From positions 1 through 56,964 of the forward strand of contig WBUJ01000008.1 in the NCBI GenBank assembly GCA_008933795.1: a stretch of DNA of 56,964 bases, given 5' to 3'. Positions 1 through 9,935 of the stretch are shown here, in pieces. Each line of letters opens with the position of its first letter. The first letter of the stretch is position 1. Source of the DNA: Candidatus Contendibacter sp. Lineage in GTDB: Bacteria; Pseudomonadota; Gammaproteobacteria; Competibacterales; Competibacteraceae. The notes beneath the pieces are model-generated. The model searched no databases. It was not told the DNA's origin and saw only the letters and a program-made list of their open reading frames with translations. A program made the position numbers and the translations under genes.

Positions 1-349
1 GGCCGAGGTGCTGCTCGTCCTCCGCGGCCGCGCCCAGGGCGGCGTAGGCCGAGGCGTAGAGGAAGAAGGCGAGGACGAAGACGAGGGCGAGCCAGCCGAA
101 GTTCGCGGGGTTGAGGGCGGCGGGGAATCCCTGGGTAACCAGCCACTGGCGGACGCGCCCGACCGTGCAGAGGCCGACGCGCAAGGCGGCGATGACCTCC
201 TCGTCGGAACGTTCCGCTCTCGCGGCGGTATCCGCCAACCAGAGAATGCGGACATGAGCGAGCTTGCGGGCTGCGCCTTTGCCGACTGAAACCAGGCGTT
301 CCAATTCGGTCCGCTCCTCAGCGGTTAAGGTGACTCGATATTTGTTCAT
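1..349 (-). pseudogene. IS630-family transposase N-terminus joined in frame to an ABC-2 permease fragment
   Basis: The frame starts at ATG 349 and runs off the left edge. The first ~80 residues (MNKYRVTLTAEERTELERL, then the helix-turn-helix part around VGLCTVGRVRQWLVTQG) match the DNA-binding N-terminus of IS630-family transposases. At about residue 81 (near nt 110) the protein switches, without a stop, to NPANFGWLALVFVLAFF and LYASAYAALGAAAEDEQ, a hydrophobic segment typical of NatB-like ABC-2 permeases. No catalytic DDE region follows. This is either an IS truncated into a transporter gene or an assembly joint at the contig end. The transposase half is secure, the permease half likely, the cause unknown. 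Confidence 0.7.
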
Positions 350-357
350 CGCGGCAC

Positions 358-385
358 TCCGTAACTTCAACCTGAAAGTTACGGA
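358..385. repeat. Perfect 10-bp inverted repeat upstream of the IS630 start
   Basis: TCCGTAACTT, 8 nt, AAGTTACGGA lies 9 bp upstream of the transposase start codon. The position suits the terminal inverted repeat of the IS630-like element, or an operator in its leader. The following 386-562 stretch holds no recognisable gene. Confidence 0.55.
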
Positions 386-562
386 CCAAGCAAATTGCCT
401 ATCAATCGAAGATTGGTGAGACAGTAGCCGCGTCCGACCGCGGAGTCGTCAGCGAAACGTCAATGTTTAGTCTGAATGTGGTGGGCATGGCCACGCCGGT
501 TGTCGCGGTGCGCGGCCTCAGACGCCGCCCCGCCGCAACGTGCCGCGCGGACGCGAGCGTTT

Positions 563-3442
563 TCAGGCGGGCTTGGCCCTGTCGAGCAGCGCTTGCGCTC
601 TCGTGAAGGCGGTGGTATCGATTGCTTCCGGAAGTTCATCGACGAGTGCGGCCAGGGCACGGCGGTCCTCGGCGGTCGCGCCGTCGCGTTCGCAGAGTTC
701 CACCAGCGCCAGCAGTTCGAGCCAGGGGGCCTCCTGCGCTCGTGCCTCCGCGACCGCGCGCCGAACCGCAGCATCGGCGATAGCGGACTCGCCACGCGCA
801 CGGGCGATTGCAGCCTCGATCAGGAACAGTTGCGGCAGATACACGCGCTCCCCGTGCGCGCTTGCAATTTGCGATGCTTCCTCGAGTTGGTGTTGGGCCG
901 CATCCCAGTCGCCGGCGAGCGCGAGCGCCTCCGCGGCATACCCCAGGGTCTCAGTCCCCCCCGCCAGCATCCCGAGCCGGGTATTTTCTTCGTAAGCCTC
1001 GCGAATCCGGCGATAGCCCTCACGCGGCTCGCCCATTCGGGCGTCCGCCCAACCGCGAAACCACCGGCACGCGACACGACCCTGCGCCAGCGCGAACTCC
1101 TCGACGAGCGCCTGCATCTCGTCGGCAAGAGACGCGACACGCTCGGCGTTGCCGAGCCGCACCTCGAACATCGCGTCGAGCCAGATGGCGACCATCCGCG
1201 CCATCGGTTGTCCCATCTGGCGCGCGCGGGCGTGCGCCTCCCGCAGGCGGGTGCGAGCCGTCTCGACCAAGCCAAGGTGAAGCAGTTGGATGGCAAGCAG
1301 CCCGAGCAGCGTGACCCGCGGGTCGGCTACGAAACTTTGTTCCGATGGCGCATCGAGCGACTCCTTGGCAGCAAGACCTCGCTCGATCCATTCGCGGGCA
1401 ATATGGGGCCGCCCCCGCAGCATCTGCACGTCTCCCTGCACGGTGCACGCGGCCAGCAGAAGGACCGGATCGTCGGTCGCGGACGACAGCGCCTCGGCAT
1501 GTTCCGCCACCGCAAGCGCCTCGGCATACTCGGCGCGCAGACAAAGCGCGAACCCGAAGCCGTGCAGCAGGAGCCCGCGCAGGGGATGTTGGGGGACATC
1601 GCCGAGCAGGGAGTGCGCACGCTGGAAGGCGCTCTTGGTCTCGATAAAGCTCACGCCGAGCAGATGGGCGGCCGATACGCCCTGCAGCGTTGCGAGCGTG
1701 ATCTCCAGCGCCTTGCGCTCGGTTCCCTCCAAGGCCTGACCGAGAAGGGTCAACCCGCGCTCGGTGAGCGTCATGCACTCAGCCGGACTCAAGTGCTGCA
1801 GCGCCGCTTCCGCAGCCTCGGCGTAGTAGCGCGATGCGGTGATCGGCTCGCGGCCGCGTTCGAAGTGCATGGCGAGTTCCGCAGCGGCGACCGGCCCGCC
1901 TGCGGCACGCTCCCGTTCCAGCGCCGCAGCGACTTTGCAGTGGAGTTGGACGCGGGCCAACCGGGCCGTGCGCTGGTACAGCACCTGACGGAAGAGAGCG
2001 TGCCTGAACGAATACGGCAGCTCCGGCCCATCGTGCTCTTCCTCGGCACGCGGAGCACTCAGCCAAAGCTGCTCGCGCGCCAACTCGTCGCAGGTCTGGC
2101 CGACCCAGGCGGCGTCGCGCTCGAGCGCATCCGAGACCGTGCTGACGCGGAACTCGACGCCGCAAACGGCCGCCGCCGAGAGTAACACGCGCTGCTCGTT
2201 TCCGAGCTTGGCGACGTAATGATCGATGATGGCCGCCAGATTCTTCGGAACCGCCGTTCTTGCGAGTTGCGCCGCAGCAGCAGCGTCGTCATCGCCTTGC
2301 GCAGCCCCGGCGATGACGTCCCTCATGACAGACGCCAAGAATAGCGGCACTCCGTCGGTGCGCTCGTGCAACGCACGCACGAAGGCTTCGTCGCTGGCGA
2401 TTGATGGCAACCGTTCCGCCACGTAGTCGGCGACCTCCTTTTCCGAGAACGGATCGAGCACGATCTCCTCGCACAGCCTGTGCAGGCGCAACTCGTGCCG
2501 CAATAGGTTGAGCGGATGGTCCAGCGCGACGACCTCCGCGAGACGGAAGCTGGCCAGCCACATGAGGCGCCCGCTGCCACGCCGGCGCGCGATAGAGTCG
2601 ATGAGCTGAATCGTCGCGCGGTCGCTCCAATGCAGGTCCTCGGTGACCAGTAACAGCGGCCGGCGCTCGGTGTAGCGATCGAACACCTCGCCCATCTCGC
2701 GGAGCATGCGATCCGGGCTGACGCCCGCCAGCTCGCGCCGCAGGGCGTCGCGCTCCTCCACCGTGCTGAGCCACGGCAATTGCAGCAGCCAGGTCGGCGC
2801 CACAGCGCGGAGCAAGGGTGCGAGGGCACTGTCGCTGCGAGACAGCTCCGCGAGGGCTTCGAGAACGGGAAGATAGGGTTCGCCCTGACCGTAGTGCTCC
2901 ACGCATTGGCCGCGGGCGCAAGCGACGTCGCCGAGGCCCGCCACGAAATGCTCGATCAGCGTGGTTTTGCCGATACCCGGCTCACCGGCGACCCAGACCA
3001 CCGTGCGGTGGCCGCTGCACGCCAGATCCCAGGCGCTGCGCAGTCGCGAGAGCGCTTCTGCGCGACCGATGAAGGAGGCCCCTGGCAACGAGCGGATTGC
3101 CGAGAGGCTCGCCCGCTCCGGTCGCGTGGTGGATAGCGCGGTCGCAACGGCGATGAACCGATAGCCACGCCGCGACACCGTTTCGATGAAGCGCGGTTGC
3201 CGGGCATCGTCCTGCAGAGCCATCCGGAGTTCGCTGATTGCGGTCTTCAAGACCGATTCGCTGACGAACCGGTGGCCCCACACCTCGTCGAGCAACGCGT
3301 TCTTAGTGAGCAGCGATCCCGGTTGCCGCACGAGGGCGCACAGCACCGCGAATGGCGTTGGCGCGAGAGGGACAGGTTTTCCCTCGCGTAGCAACGATGC
3401 ATTCGCCTCATCCAACTCGAATGTGTCGAAGCGCACTCGCAT
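563..3442 (-). CDS. Winged-helix transcriptional regulator with AAA ATPase and TPR-like region
   Basis: The 959-residue protein has an OmpR/PhoB-type winged-helix domain at residues ~1-100 (MRVRFDTFELDEANASLL through SRRGYRFIAVA), as in CadC-type one-component regulators. An AAA/STAND-like ATPase follows, with Walker A GEPGIGKTT at ~153 and Walker B-like LLLVTEDLHWSD. The C-terminal half is alpha-helical and Ala/Leu-rich, like the TPR region of adenylate-cyclase-type and MalT-type regulators. The frame is open back to 3652, but ATG 3442 is chosen because the winged-helix family begins exactly there; the 70 extra residues are not protein-like. It is divergent from the HIRAN gene. No ligand domain identifies its signal. 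Confidence 0.85.
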   Translation of the reverse strand: MRVRFDTFELDEANASLLREGKPVPLAPTPFAVLCALVRQPGSLLTKNALLDEVWGHRFVSESVLKTAISELRMALQDDARQPRFIETVSRRGYRFIAVATALSTTRPERASLSAIRSLPGASFIGRAEALSRLRSAWDLACSGHRTVVWVAGEPGIGKTTLIEHFVAGLGDVACARGQCVEHYGQGEPYLPVLEALAELSRSDSALAPLLRAVAPTWLLQLPWLSTVEERDALRRELAGVSPDRMLREMGEVFDRYTERRPLLLVTEDLHWSDRATIQLIDSIARRRGSGRLMWLASFRLAEVVALDHPLNLLRHELRLHRLCEEIVLDPFSEKEVADYVAERLPSIASDEAFVRALHERTDGVPLFLASVMRDVIAGAAQGDDDAAAAAQLARTAVPKNLAAIIDHYVAKLGNEQRVLLSAAAVCGVEFRVSTVSDALERDAAWVGQTCDELAREQLWLSAPRAEEEHDGPELPYSFRHALFRQVLYQRTARLARVQLHCKVAAALERERAAGGPVAAAELAMHFERGREPITASRYYAEAAEAALQHLSPAECMTLTERGLTLLGQALEGTERKALEITLATLQGVSAAHLLGVSFIETKSAFQRAHSLLGDVPQHPLRGLLLHGFGFALCLRAEYAEALAVAEHAEALSSATDDPVLLLAACTVQGDVQMLRGRPHIAREWIERGLAAKESLDAPSEQSFVADPRVTLLGLLAIQLLHLGLVETARTRLREAHARARQMGQPMARMVAIWLDAMFEVRLGNAERVASLADEMQALVEEFALAQGRVACRWFRGWADARMGEPREGYRRIREAYEENTRLGMLAGGTETLGYAAEALALAGDWDAAQHQLEEASQIASAHGERVYLPQLFLIEAAIARARGESAIADAAVRRAVAEARAQEAPWLELLALVELCERDGATAEDRRALAALVDELPEAIDTTAFTRAQALLDRAKPA

Positions 3443-3705
3443 GACGTCAGTGGAATTTGGTAATTTTATCGCCACATGCGCTGGCCGCCCGGTGATTTTC
3501 CATAAAGAGAGAATTCTAAGAGTGGAATTGCATAAAAATGTAGAGTAACCATCCCCCGGCATGTCTTGTCCGCCTTGCAGGTGTGGGTTTCGCCACGGTG
3601 AGCGTTCACCCGGCCGTTCTTCCGACGATCGGGTATGCCGGCATTCACTCAAAAGGGCCGGGGCGCGTAGACTAGCGAACTAGATACCCTTGGAGGGAAC
3701 CCGCC

Positions 3706-4104
3706 ATGCAACCGACCCGTCGCCTGCTCCTCCAGTGGCTGCCTTCGCTGCCGCTGCTGGGCGCTCTTGCCCGACCTGCCCTCGCCCAACCCACACCTCG
3801 CAAGTTGCTGATGAACCAATTTCGGGTGGCGGGCTTGGCCTATTACGACGCAAAAACGGTGATCCATCGGATGCAAGCCGGCGATCCGCTGCGCCTGGTG
3901 GCAGAACCGACCAACCCCCACGACGAGTTTGCCGTGGAAATCTGGCACGGCGAACACAAGCTCGGCTACGTCCCCCGCAGCGACAACCGGCACCTCAGTC
4001 GGCTGTTGCGACAGGGCGCGACGCTGGCCGGCGAAGTGTGGGAGGCCGACCCGGACGCCACGGTGTGGGAGAGGGTGCGGGCCAAGATTTACCTGATCGT
4101 CTGA
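3706..4104 (+). CDS. Exported HIRAN-domain protein
   Basis: A 132-residue protein. Residues 1-~30 are a signal peptide with a twin-arginine-like start (MQPTRRLLLQW), a hydrophobic core and an AxA-type site (ALAQ). The rest is one HIRAN domain: NQFRVAGLAYYDA, then LVAEPTNPHDEFAVEIW, then KLGYVPRSDNRHLSRLL. In HLTF-type helicases HIRAN binds 3' DNA ends, but stand-alone exported HIRAN proteins have no assigned role. A GGAGGGAAC ribosome site sits 9-12 nt upstream of the ATG. The small ORF at 4116 follows 11 nt later, suggesting co-transcription. Confidence 0.8.
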   Translation: MQPTRRLLLQWLPSLPLLGALARPALAQPTPRKLLMNQFRVAGLAYYDAKTVIHRMQAGDPLRLVAEPTNPHDEFAVEIWHGEHKLGYVPRSDNRHLSRLLRQGATLAGEVWEADPDATVWERVRAKIYLIV

Positions 4105-4115
4105 CGGGAGTCATC

Positions 4116-4280
4116 ATGACCGAAGAACGCGAGAAATTCGAAAATACGAAACAGCTTGCGGGCGTGGGTCGGGTGGAGCGCCTCGTTGGCTACTCCCCGA
4201 TCGCCTCCTCCGCGGATACGCAGCGCCGCCGCCGACCGCTGCGTGGGGACGAGGGCAATTCCGACGGCCCACTCCCCTGA
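4116..4280 (+). CDS. Small hypothetical protein (54 aa)
   Basis: ATG 4116 has a good GGGAG ribosome site five nt upstream and lies 11 nt after the HIRAN stop. The product begins MTEEREKFENTKQLAGVGR and continues as an Arg-rich, low-complexity tail. No family is recognised. Spacing and ribosome site support translation, but the tail composition could also be chance. Confidence 0.4.
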   Translation: MTEEREKFENTKQLAGVGRVERLVGYSPIASSADTQRRRRPLRGDEGNSDGPLP

Positions 4281-4295
4281 TGCAACTCTTTTTTA

Positions 4296-5174
4296 TCAGA
4301 TAGGCGTGATTTTGACGCGGTCTTGCATGAGGATTTTGTCGCGGCGCACCTTGAAGACTCGTTTTTTTGTCTTGTCTTGCTCTTGAAAAACCATCCAGTT
4401 CATGACGATACCTGGATCGGTGTTACGCGGACCGACCGATTCCACGGTGCGCAAGGCCAGATGGTTGTACATATCCAATTTTGCGAAGGTCGCATCGATC
4501 CCGCCCATGGAGTTCGACACGAACGATTGCTGCATGATTTGCCCCGGCTCGGTAATGGCGATATGCCCTGGCACGTTACCCGGTCCGCCGGGCATGACGT
4601 TCCCGTTGGCATCGACCCGAGCGATGAGATAGCTATCGCTTTGAGTGACTTGGCTGAGGTCATCCAGCGCGTAGCGATCGTCAATGCCTGAGTAAAACTT
4701 GAAAATCGTGGAAATCAGTGACGATGGGCCAGGTAGATGCGCGGGAGCCACGGTGAGCCAGTCAATGGCCAGTACGTCGTGAAACAGGTAGTTGCCGACA
4801 AAGCCATTGCAGTCCAATCCCAGGTTCGCATCGGCCCAAGCCTGGAGCCGTTCGGGTCGGATGCCACCAATCAGGGTGGCAAGTTGCAGCACGAAGTCGC
4901 ACTCCTCGGGCGAGCCTTTGCCGATAAAGGGGTTATACAGATGAATCCCGACCTCCTTCCAGCTTCCGATCGAGAGCGGGGTCCCCTGCACGTTCATCGT
5001 CAGCCGATAGCCTGGGTCTTTTTTTTGGTTGGTGGCGAGGTGGCCGGCCAGCGCTCCCAAAAGCTGGTCCTTGGCGGCGGTTTCCTTCCCAAGGTGATAG
5101 CGTGAGATGTCGATCGGGACGGTCCCCCTGACCATTACGGGTAAGTAGCGGGCGGCATATTGTGATGGCGTCAT
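4296..5174 (-). CDS. Putative NlpC/P60-like cysteine hydrolase
   Basis: The 292-residue protein has no obvious signal peptide. LGLDCNGFVGNYL around Cys122 resembles the catalytic-cysteine helix of NlpC/P60 and other papain-like amidases, and GHIAI around His204 is a plausible catalytic histidine strand. Such enzymes cleave peptidoglycan peptides or act as toxins and effectors; the substrate here is unknown. The start ATG has an AGGAAAGGGG region upstream. It is the leftmost gene on the minus strand beyond the attC sites and has no attC of its own. The fold assignment rests on two short motifs. Confidence 0.5.
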   Translation of the reverse strand: MTPSQYAARYLPVMVRGTVPIDISRYHLGKETAAKDQLLGALAGHLATNQKKDPGYRLTMNVQGTPLSIGSWKEVGIHLYNPFIGKGSPEECDFVLQLATLIGGIRPERLQAWADANLGLDCNGFVGNYLFHDVLAIDWLTVAPAHLPGPSSLISTIFKFYSGIDDRYALDDLSQVTQSDSYLIARVDANGNVMPGGPGNVPGHIAITEPGQIMQQSFVSNSMGGIDATFAKLDMYNHLALRTVESVGPRNTDPGIVMNWMVFQEQDKTKKRVFKVRRDKILMQDRVKITPI

Positions 5175-5317
5175 GACTAAACCCCTTTCCTCATCAGCCT
5201 GGTGAGCGGACTCCTGGATCCGGCCTGCTGCGTCGTGTTGGCGCGGAATAGCCAGCGCGAGCAGGTTAAATTAGACAATGACCGACTGAAAGAATATCCG
5301 CAGCGACTTCATGCGCC

Positions 5318-5402
5318 GCCTAACGGGGCGGCGGATTAGCGGCGCAGGGCGAGAAAGCCATAGACTTTTTCGTCCGGAGTCCGCTCGATCCGCTGGTTGC
5401 GC
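5318..5402 (-). other. Integron attC site (attC-1)
   Basis: Read on the minus strand it starts with the R''-type core GCGCAAC and ends with the R' core GTTAGGC. The arms GCGGATCGAGCGG and CCGCTAATCCGC can pair with one unpaired base, the hallmark of attC hairpins. It lies 26 bp beyond the stop of the endonuclease-like gene, the expected cassette arrangement. Sites at 9813, 11641 and 13784 have the same layout and clear sequence similarity. Confidence 0.75.
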
Positions 5403-5428
5403 TACCCGAGCTTCAACGGAAGCCGCCA

Positions 5429-6220
5429 TCAGTTCTGGTGAATTTCGATCTGCCCATCAAATCCGTTGGCCTGGGCTGCAGGATAAGGGCCGTAGAAGCC
5501 GCCGTAAGGGAATACTGGACCACCGGCAACATTGCCAAGAGGGACGCATGCGCCTCCGATGGCGCCCGGTCTGGCAGGAGCCTGAAAGGGCAAGACCGGG
5601 ACGGTCGGAAAGCCGTTATAGCCGTCGAGATAAGCCTGTATTCTGGTCGGGGGTAGATTGGGTTTCGGAATACGCACCGCGCGCCACGACACTCTGATGA
5701 ATGCGGGAGCGTATGAATATAGATCCGCGTTAGCCGGAACGGCTGCCCATGGATCGGTCGAACATTGAACGAGGTAAGCAATGCCGTACCAAGCCGGCTT
5801 GTACGGCCCGGTTGCGTCATAATTCAGACTCGCTTGGCAGAAATTGCGCATATACTGTTCGACCGTCTTGTGATTAGAGTTGTCGCCTGGCGTTAGCGGC
5901 GTCATGTTGTCCCATTGCCCCGGTCCACTCCATTCGCCGTTCACCAAGTGGCCCCTTTTCCAAGAAAAATTAAGGTCTTGAACGAAGGTTACGTTAGGCC
6001 GTCCCGGGCCGGCCTGAGTACTCCAAATCAGCCCGGCAGCCGCAGGAGGGTTGTTTGTTGTTCCGCCGGGCAAAGAAATATCCGGGCCGATCAGGACTGC
6101 ACCATATCGTGCGCCGAATGGGAGCCCTTGACGCACTGCCAGCACGTCGTTTTGCAACCTGGCTGAGGTAAAAAGCACATGCACGGCTTGAATCCGGCCA
6201 TTATACTGAAGGTCGCTCAT
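5429..6220 (-). CDS. Putative DNA/RNA non-specific endonuclease-like protein (RGHL motif)
   Basis: A 263-residue protein. WKRGHLVNGEWSGPGQWDN at ~87-105, then MTPLTPGDNSNHKTVEQ, matches the (D/R)RGH...N pattern of beta-beta-alpha-metal endonucleases such as the Endonuclea_NS_2 family. In those enzymes the His is the general base and the downstream Asn binds metal. The C-terminus is Pro/Gly-rich (PFQAPARPGAIGG, VFPYGGFYGPYP). No signal peptide is seen. ATG 6220 is preferred over GTG 6229 because AAGGTGAA sits just upstream of it. attC-1 follows its stop and attC-5 precedes it, so it is a complete cassette. Nuclease activity is inferred from the motif only. Confidence 0.6.
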   Translation of the reverse strand: MSDLQYNGRIQAVHVLFTSARLQNDVLAVRQGLPFGARYGAVLIGPDISLPGGTTNNPPAAAGLIWSTQAGPGRPNVTFVQDLNFSWKRGHLVNGEWSGPGQWDNMTPLTPGDNSNHKTVEQYMRNFCQASLNYDATGPYKPAWYGIAYLVQCSTDPWAAVPANADLYSYAPAFIRVSWRAVRIPKPNLPPTRIQAYLDGYNGFPTVPVLPFQAPARPGAIGGACVPLGNVAGGPVFPYGGFYGPYPAAQANGFDGQIEIHQN

Positions 6221-6229
6221 TGGGTTCAC

Positions 6230-6605
6230 CTTGATAAAAAATAGTGCTATTCATCATGCAATGTCGCCCTACGCTACAGCTCGCATCAGGTTGTAATGGT
6301 AGAGGGAGACCTTAATAGAGTCGATATAGAACTACTCGGTCCATAACCGCTGTGATTCTTCAGTTTAAAATCAAAGAAGTGGTTTCTCTGGTAAATTTTG
6401 AGTGGAATTTTTTGGTCAGAAGGCATCTCCAATACAAATGGTATTCAGCCAAGCTTCAACACTGGAGTTAAGTGGCGTCGCATCAGCGGTGTCCGCTTGA
6501 ACAACTTTTTAGGCACCCATTTGATATTTAACCTGGACTTTGATTTTACTTGTTTTTGCACTGAACCAAATATGCATCAACATTTGGCTTTCATTACCTA
6601 TGAAA
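6230..6605. other. Gene-free AT-rich stretch containing attC-5
   Basis: Apart from the attC site at 6453-6514, no gene or RNA is recognised here. The stretch is more AT-rich than the nif region and holds only short ORFs without family resemblance. Confidence 0.5.
6453..6514 (-). other. Integron attC site of the short 60-bp type (attC-5)
   Basis: On the minus strand it begins GCCTAAAAAGTTGTTCAAGC and ends CTTAACTCCAGTGTTGAAGC. This is the classic short attC layout: an R''-like core, arm GTTGTTCAAGCGG, arm CCACTTAACTC and an R' core GTTGAAG. The cores are slightly degenerate (CCTAAA for CCTAAC). It lies 91 bp downstream of the small membrane-protein gene and upstream of the endonuclease-like gene, in the same orientation as the four longer attC sites. 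Confidence 0.75.
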
Positions 6606-6878
6606 TTAACCTATTAGTCCGCCAGCTCTCGCTATGCCAACAACCCCAATTAATATCCAAAATGCGTTTAACAACGTGTAAGCGGCATCTTTCCGCAAAG
6701 CCGCACACCAAGTAAGCAAAGCAGCATCAATGGTATTGAATATCCACACAAACATAAAAGGACTCTGTGGCCCAAGCCAGCTAACTAGCGCGAAACTAAA
6801 AATACGCATAACCACGCCGATCATTTCGAGAACCTTCATATTTGTAAAAATGAAGGCATTAACTTTATTAAAAGACAA
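6606..6878 (-). CDS. Small integral membrane protein (90 aa)
   Basis: Three hydrophobic segments are visible: MIGVVMRIFSFALVSWLG, FMFVWIFNTIDAALLTW and LLNAFWILIGVVGIARAG. A cytoplasmic-looking loop (AALRKDAAYT) separates the last two. The pattern resembles small CBU_0592-like membrane proteins, but the family is not certain. TTG 6878 is taken as the start because GAGAGGTAGC sits 7 nt upstream; the first ATG (6839) has no ribosome site. attC-5 follows the gene, so it is probably a cassette gene. No function can be assigned. Confidence 0.6.
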   Translation of the reverse strand: MSFNKVNAFIFTNMKVLEMIGVVMRIFSFALVSWLGPQSPFMFVWIFNTIDAALLTWCAALRKDAAYTLLNAFWILIGVVGIARAGGLIG

Positions 6879-6940
6879 AGCTACCTCTCACTGTCTATAG
6901 CATTCCTATACAGGTTGTGGAATTTCCTCTCCTTGAATAA

Positions 6941-7156
6941 GGAGGGCTGACGGCTGCCGTCTCCACCGGCCAGTGCCCCAGTTCCATAGGGCGCCCCCCC
7001 AGTGATTTCACTCATGTCCATGATCTCCTGGCAGAAATAGGGAACTCCCACGATGATCATGCCGTGATGCAACAAGGTGGTGTGAAGCGAGGTGATCGTG
7101 GTTTCCTGTCCGCCATGCTGTGTGGCCGTGGACGTGAATACGCTGCCCATCTTGCC
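6941..7156 (-). pseudogene. wrbA: wrbA fragment (NAD(P)H:quinone oxidoreductase), truncated at both ends
   Basis: The segment [20 protein letters not shown], then [14 protein letters not shown], then GGDGSRQPS is the C-terminal flavodoxin-fold core of WrbA. Homology begins abruptly at nt ~7156, so the FMN-binding N-terminal half is missing. It ends at ~6941, after which the frame reads unrelated sequence to a stop at 6881. A formal ORF spans 6881-7246, but its N-terminus is translated hairpin sequence. The breakpoint coincides with the palindromes at 7168-7215, implying an insertion or deletion there. Confidence 0.85.
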
Positions 7157-7167
7157 ACTCAATGACT

Positions 7168-7215
7168 TACCGGCTAAAGCCGGTAGGTTGAGCTGGCGGG
7201 GGATAAACCCCCGCC
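7168..7215. repeat. Two consecutive perfect hairpins at the wrbA breakpoint
   Basis: TACCGGCT-AA-AGCCGGTA (7168-7185) is followed 9 nt later by GGCGGGGG-ATAAA-CCCCCGCC (7195-7215). Such subterminal palindromes are typical of IS200/IS605-type ends, and the position next to truncated wrbA fits an element end. They could also act as a terminator for katG, which ends at 7314. Confidence 0.6.
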
Positions 7216-7313
7216 TGAAACGCTTTGAGGCGGATTGAACCGCCACCTGGTGCTAGCGGAGCAGCGGTCCGGTGAAGCGACTTGCTAGCGCGATGTCATT
7301 CCATCCATATTGA

Positions 7314-9578
<2,265 letters not shown>

Positions 9579-9605
9579 TCATTGCGCTTCTCCTTCGGTG
9601 ATTGG

Positions 9606-9708
9606 GTTATGCGATAGTATGACTTTCAAGGTGAAAAACGAAGATTCAATGACTTATGAGCAATCAAACAGTTATATGCCACTTTGAAGGCCATAGTTAT
9701 GCGATAGT
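9606..9708. promoter_or_regulatory. 13-bp direct repeat upstream of katG
   Basis: GTTATGCGATAGT occurs at 9606-9618 and again at 9696-9708, 90 bp apart, in the region from which katG is transcribed leftward. Spaced identical motifs suggest a regulator operator. They do not match a full OxyR site by eye. Between katG and attC-2 there is otherwise AT-rich sequence and no gene. Confidence 0.4.
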
Positions 9709-9812
9709 GCATTCCTACTCATAATCTCTGCCCAAAGATTTGTAAAATAGGTTTTTCCGAAAATAATAATAGTTTTTTCCGATTGTGACACTTGACCGAA
9801 AAAGCAAAAAGC

Positions 9813-9932
9813 GGCTAACGAGGCGGCGGATAAGCCGCGAGGGCGGAAAAGCCGCAGGCTTTGACGACCGAAGTCGGCTTCATCCGCTGGTTGTGCGGCG
9901 CGAAGCGCCAAGCAACCGGCGGATGGTTAGGC
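9813..9932 (-). other. Integron attC site (attC-2)
   Basis: On the minus strand the conserved 84-bp core (9896 to 9813) runs from GCACAAC to GTTAGCC. Arms GCGGATGAAGCC and GGCTTATCCGC pair with an extra-helical G. An outer GCCTAAC at 9932-9926 starts 4 nt after the HNH stop codon and could be the true R''. It would enclose a further hairpin (CATCCGC...GCGGATG with inner stems GGTTG/CAACC and GGCGC/GCGCC). Either way the site follows the nuclease gene directly. Confidence 0.75.
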
Positions 9933-9935
9933 GCT

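Noticed and set aside
476..2185. 569-codon plus-strand ORF antisense to the regulator
   Set aside because: It is a GC-rich shadow frame: composition mirrors the opposite-strand codons and there is no domain.
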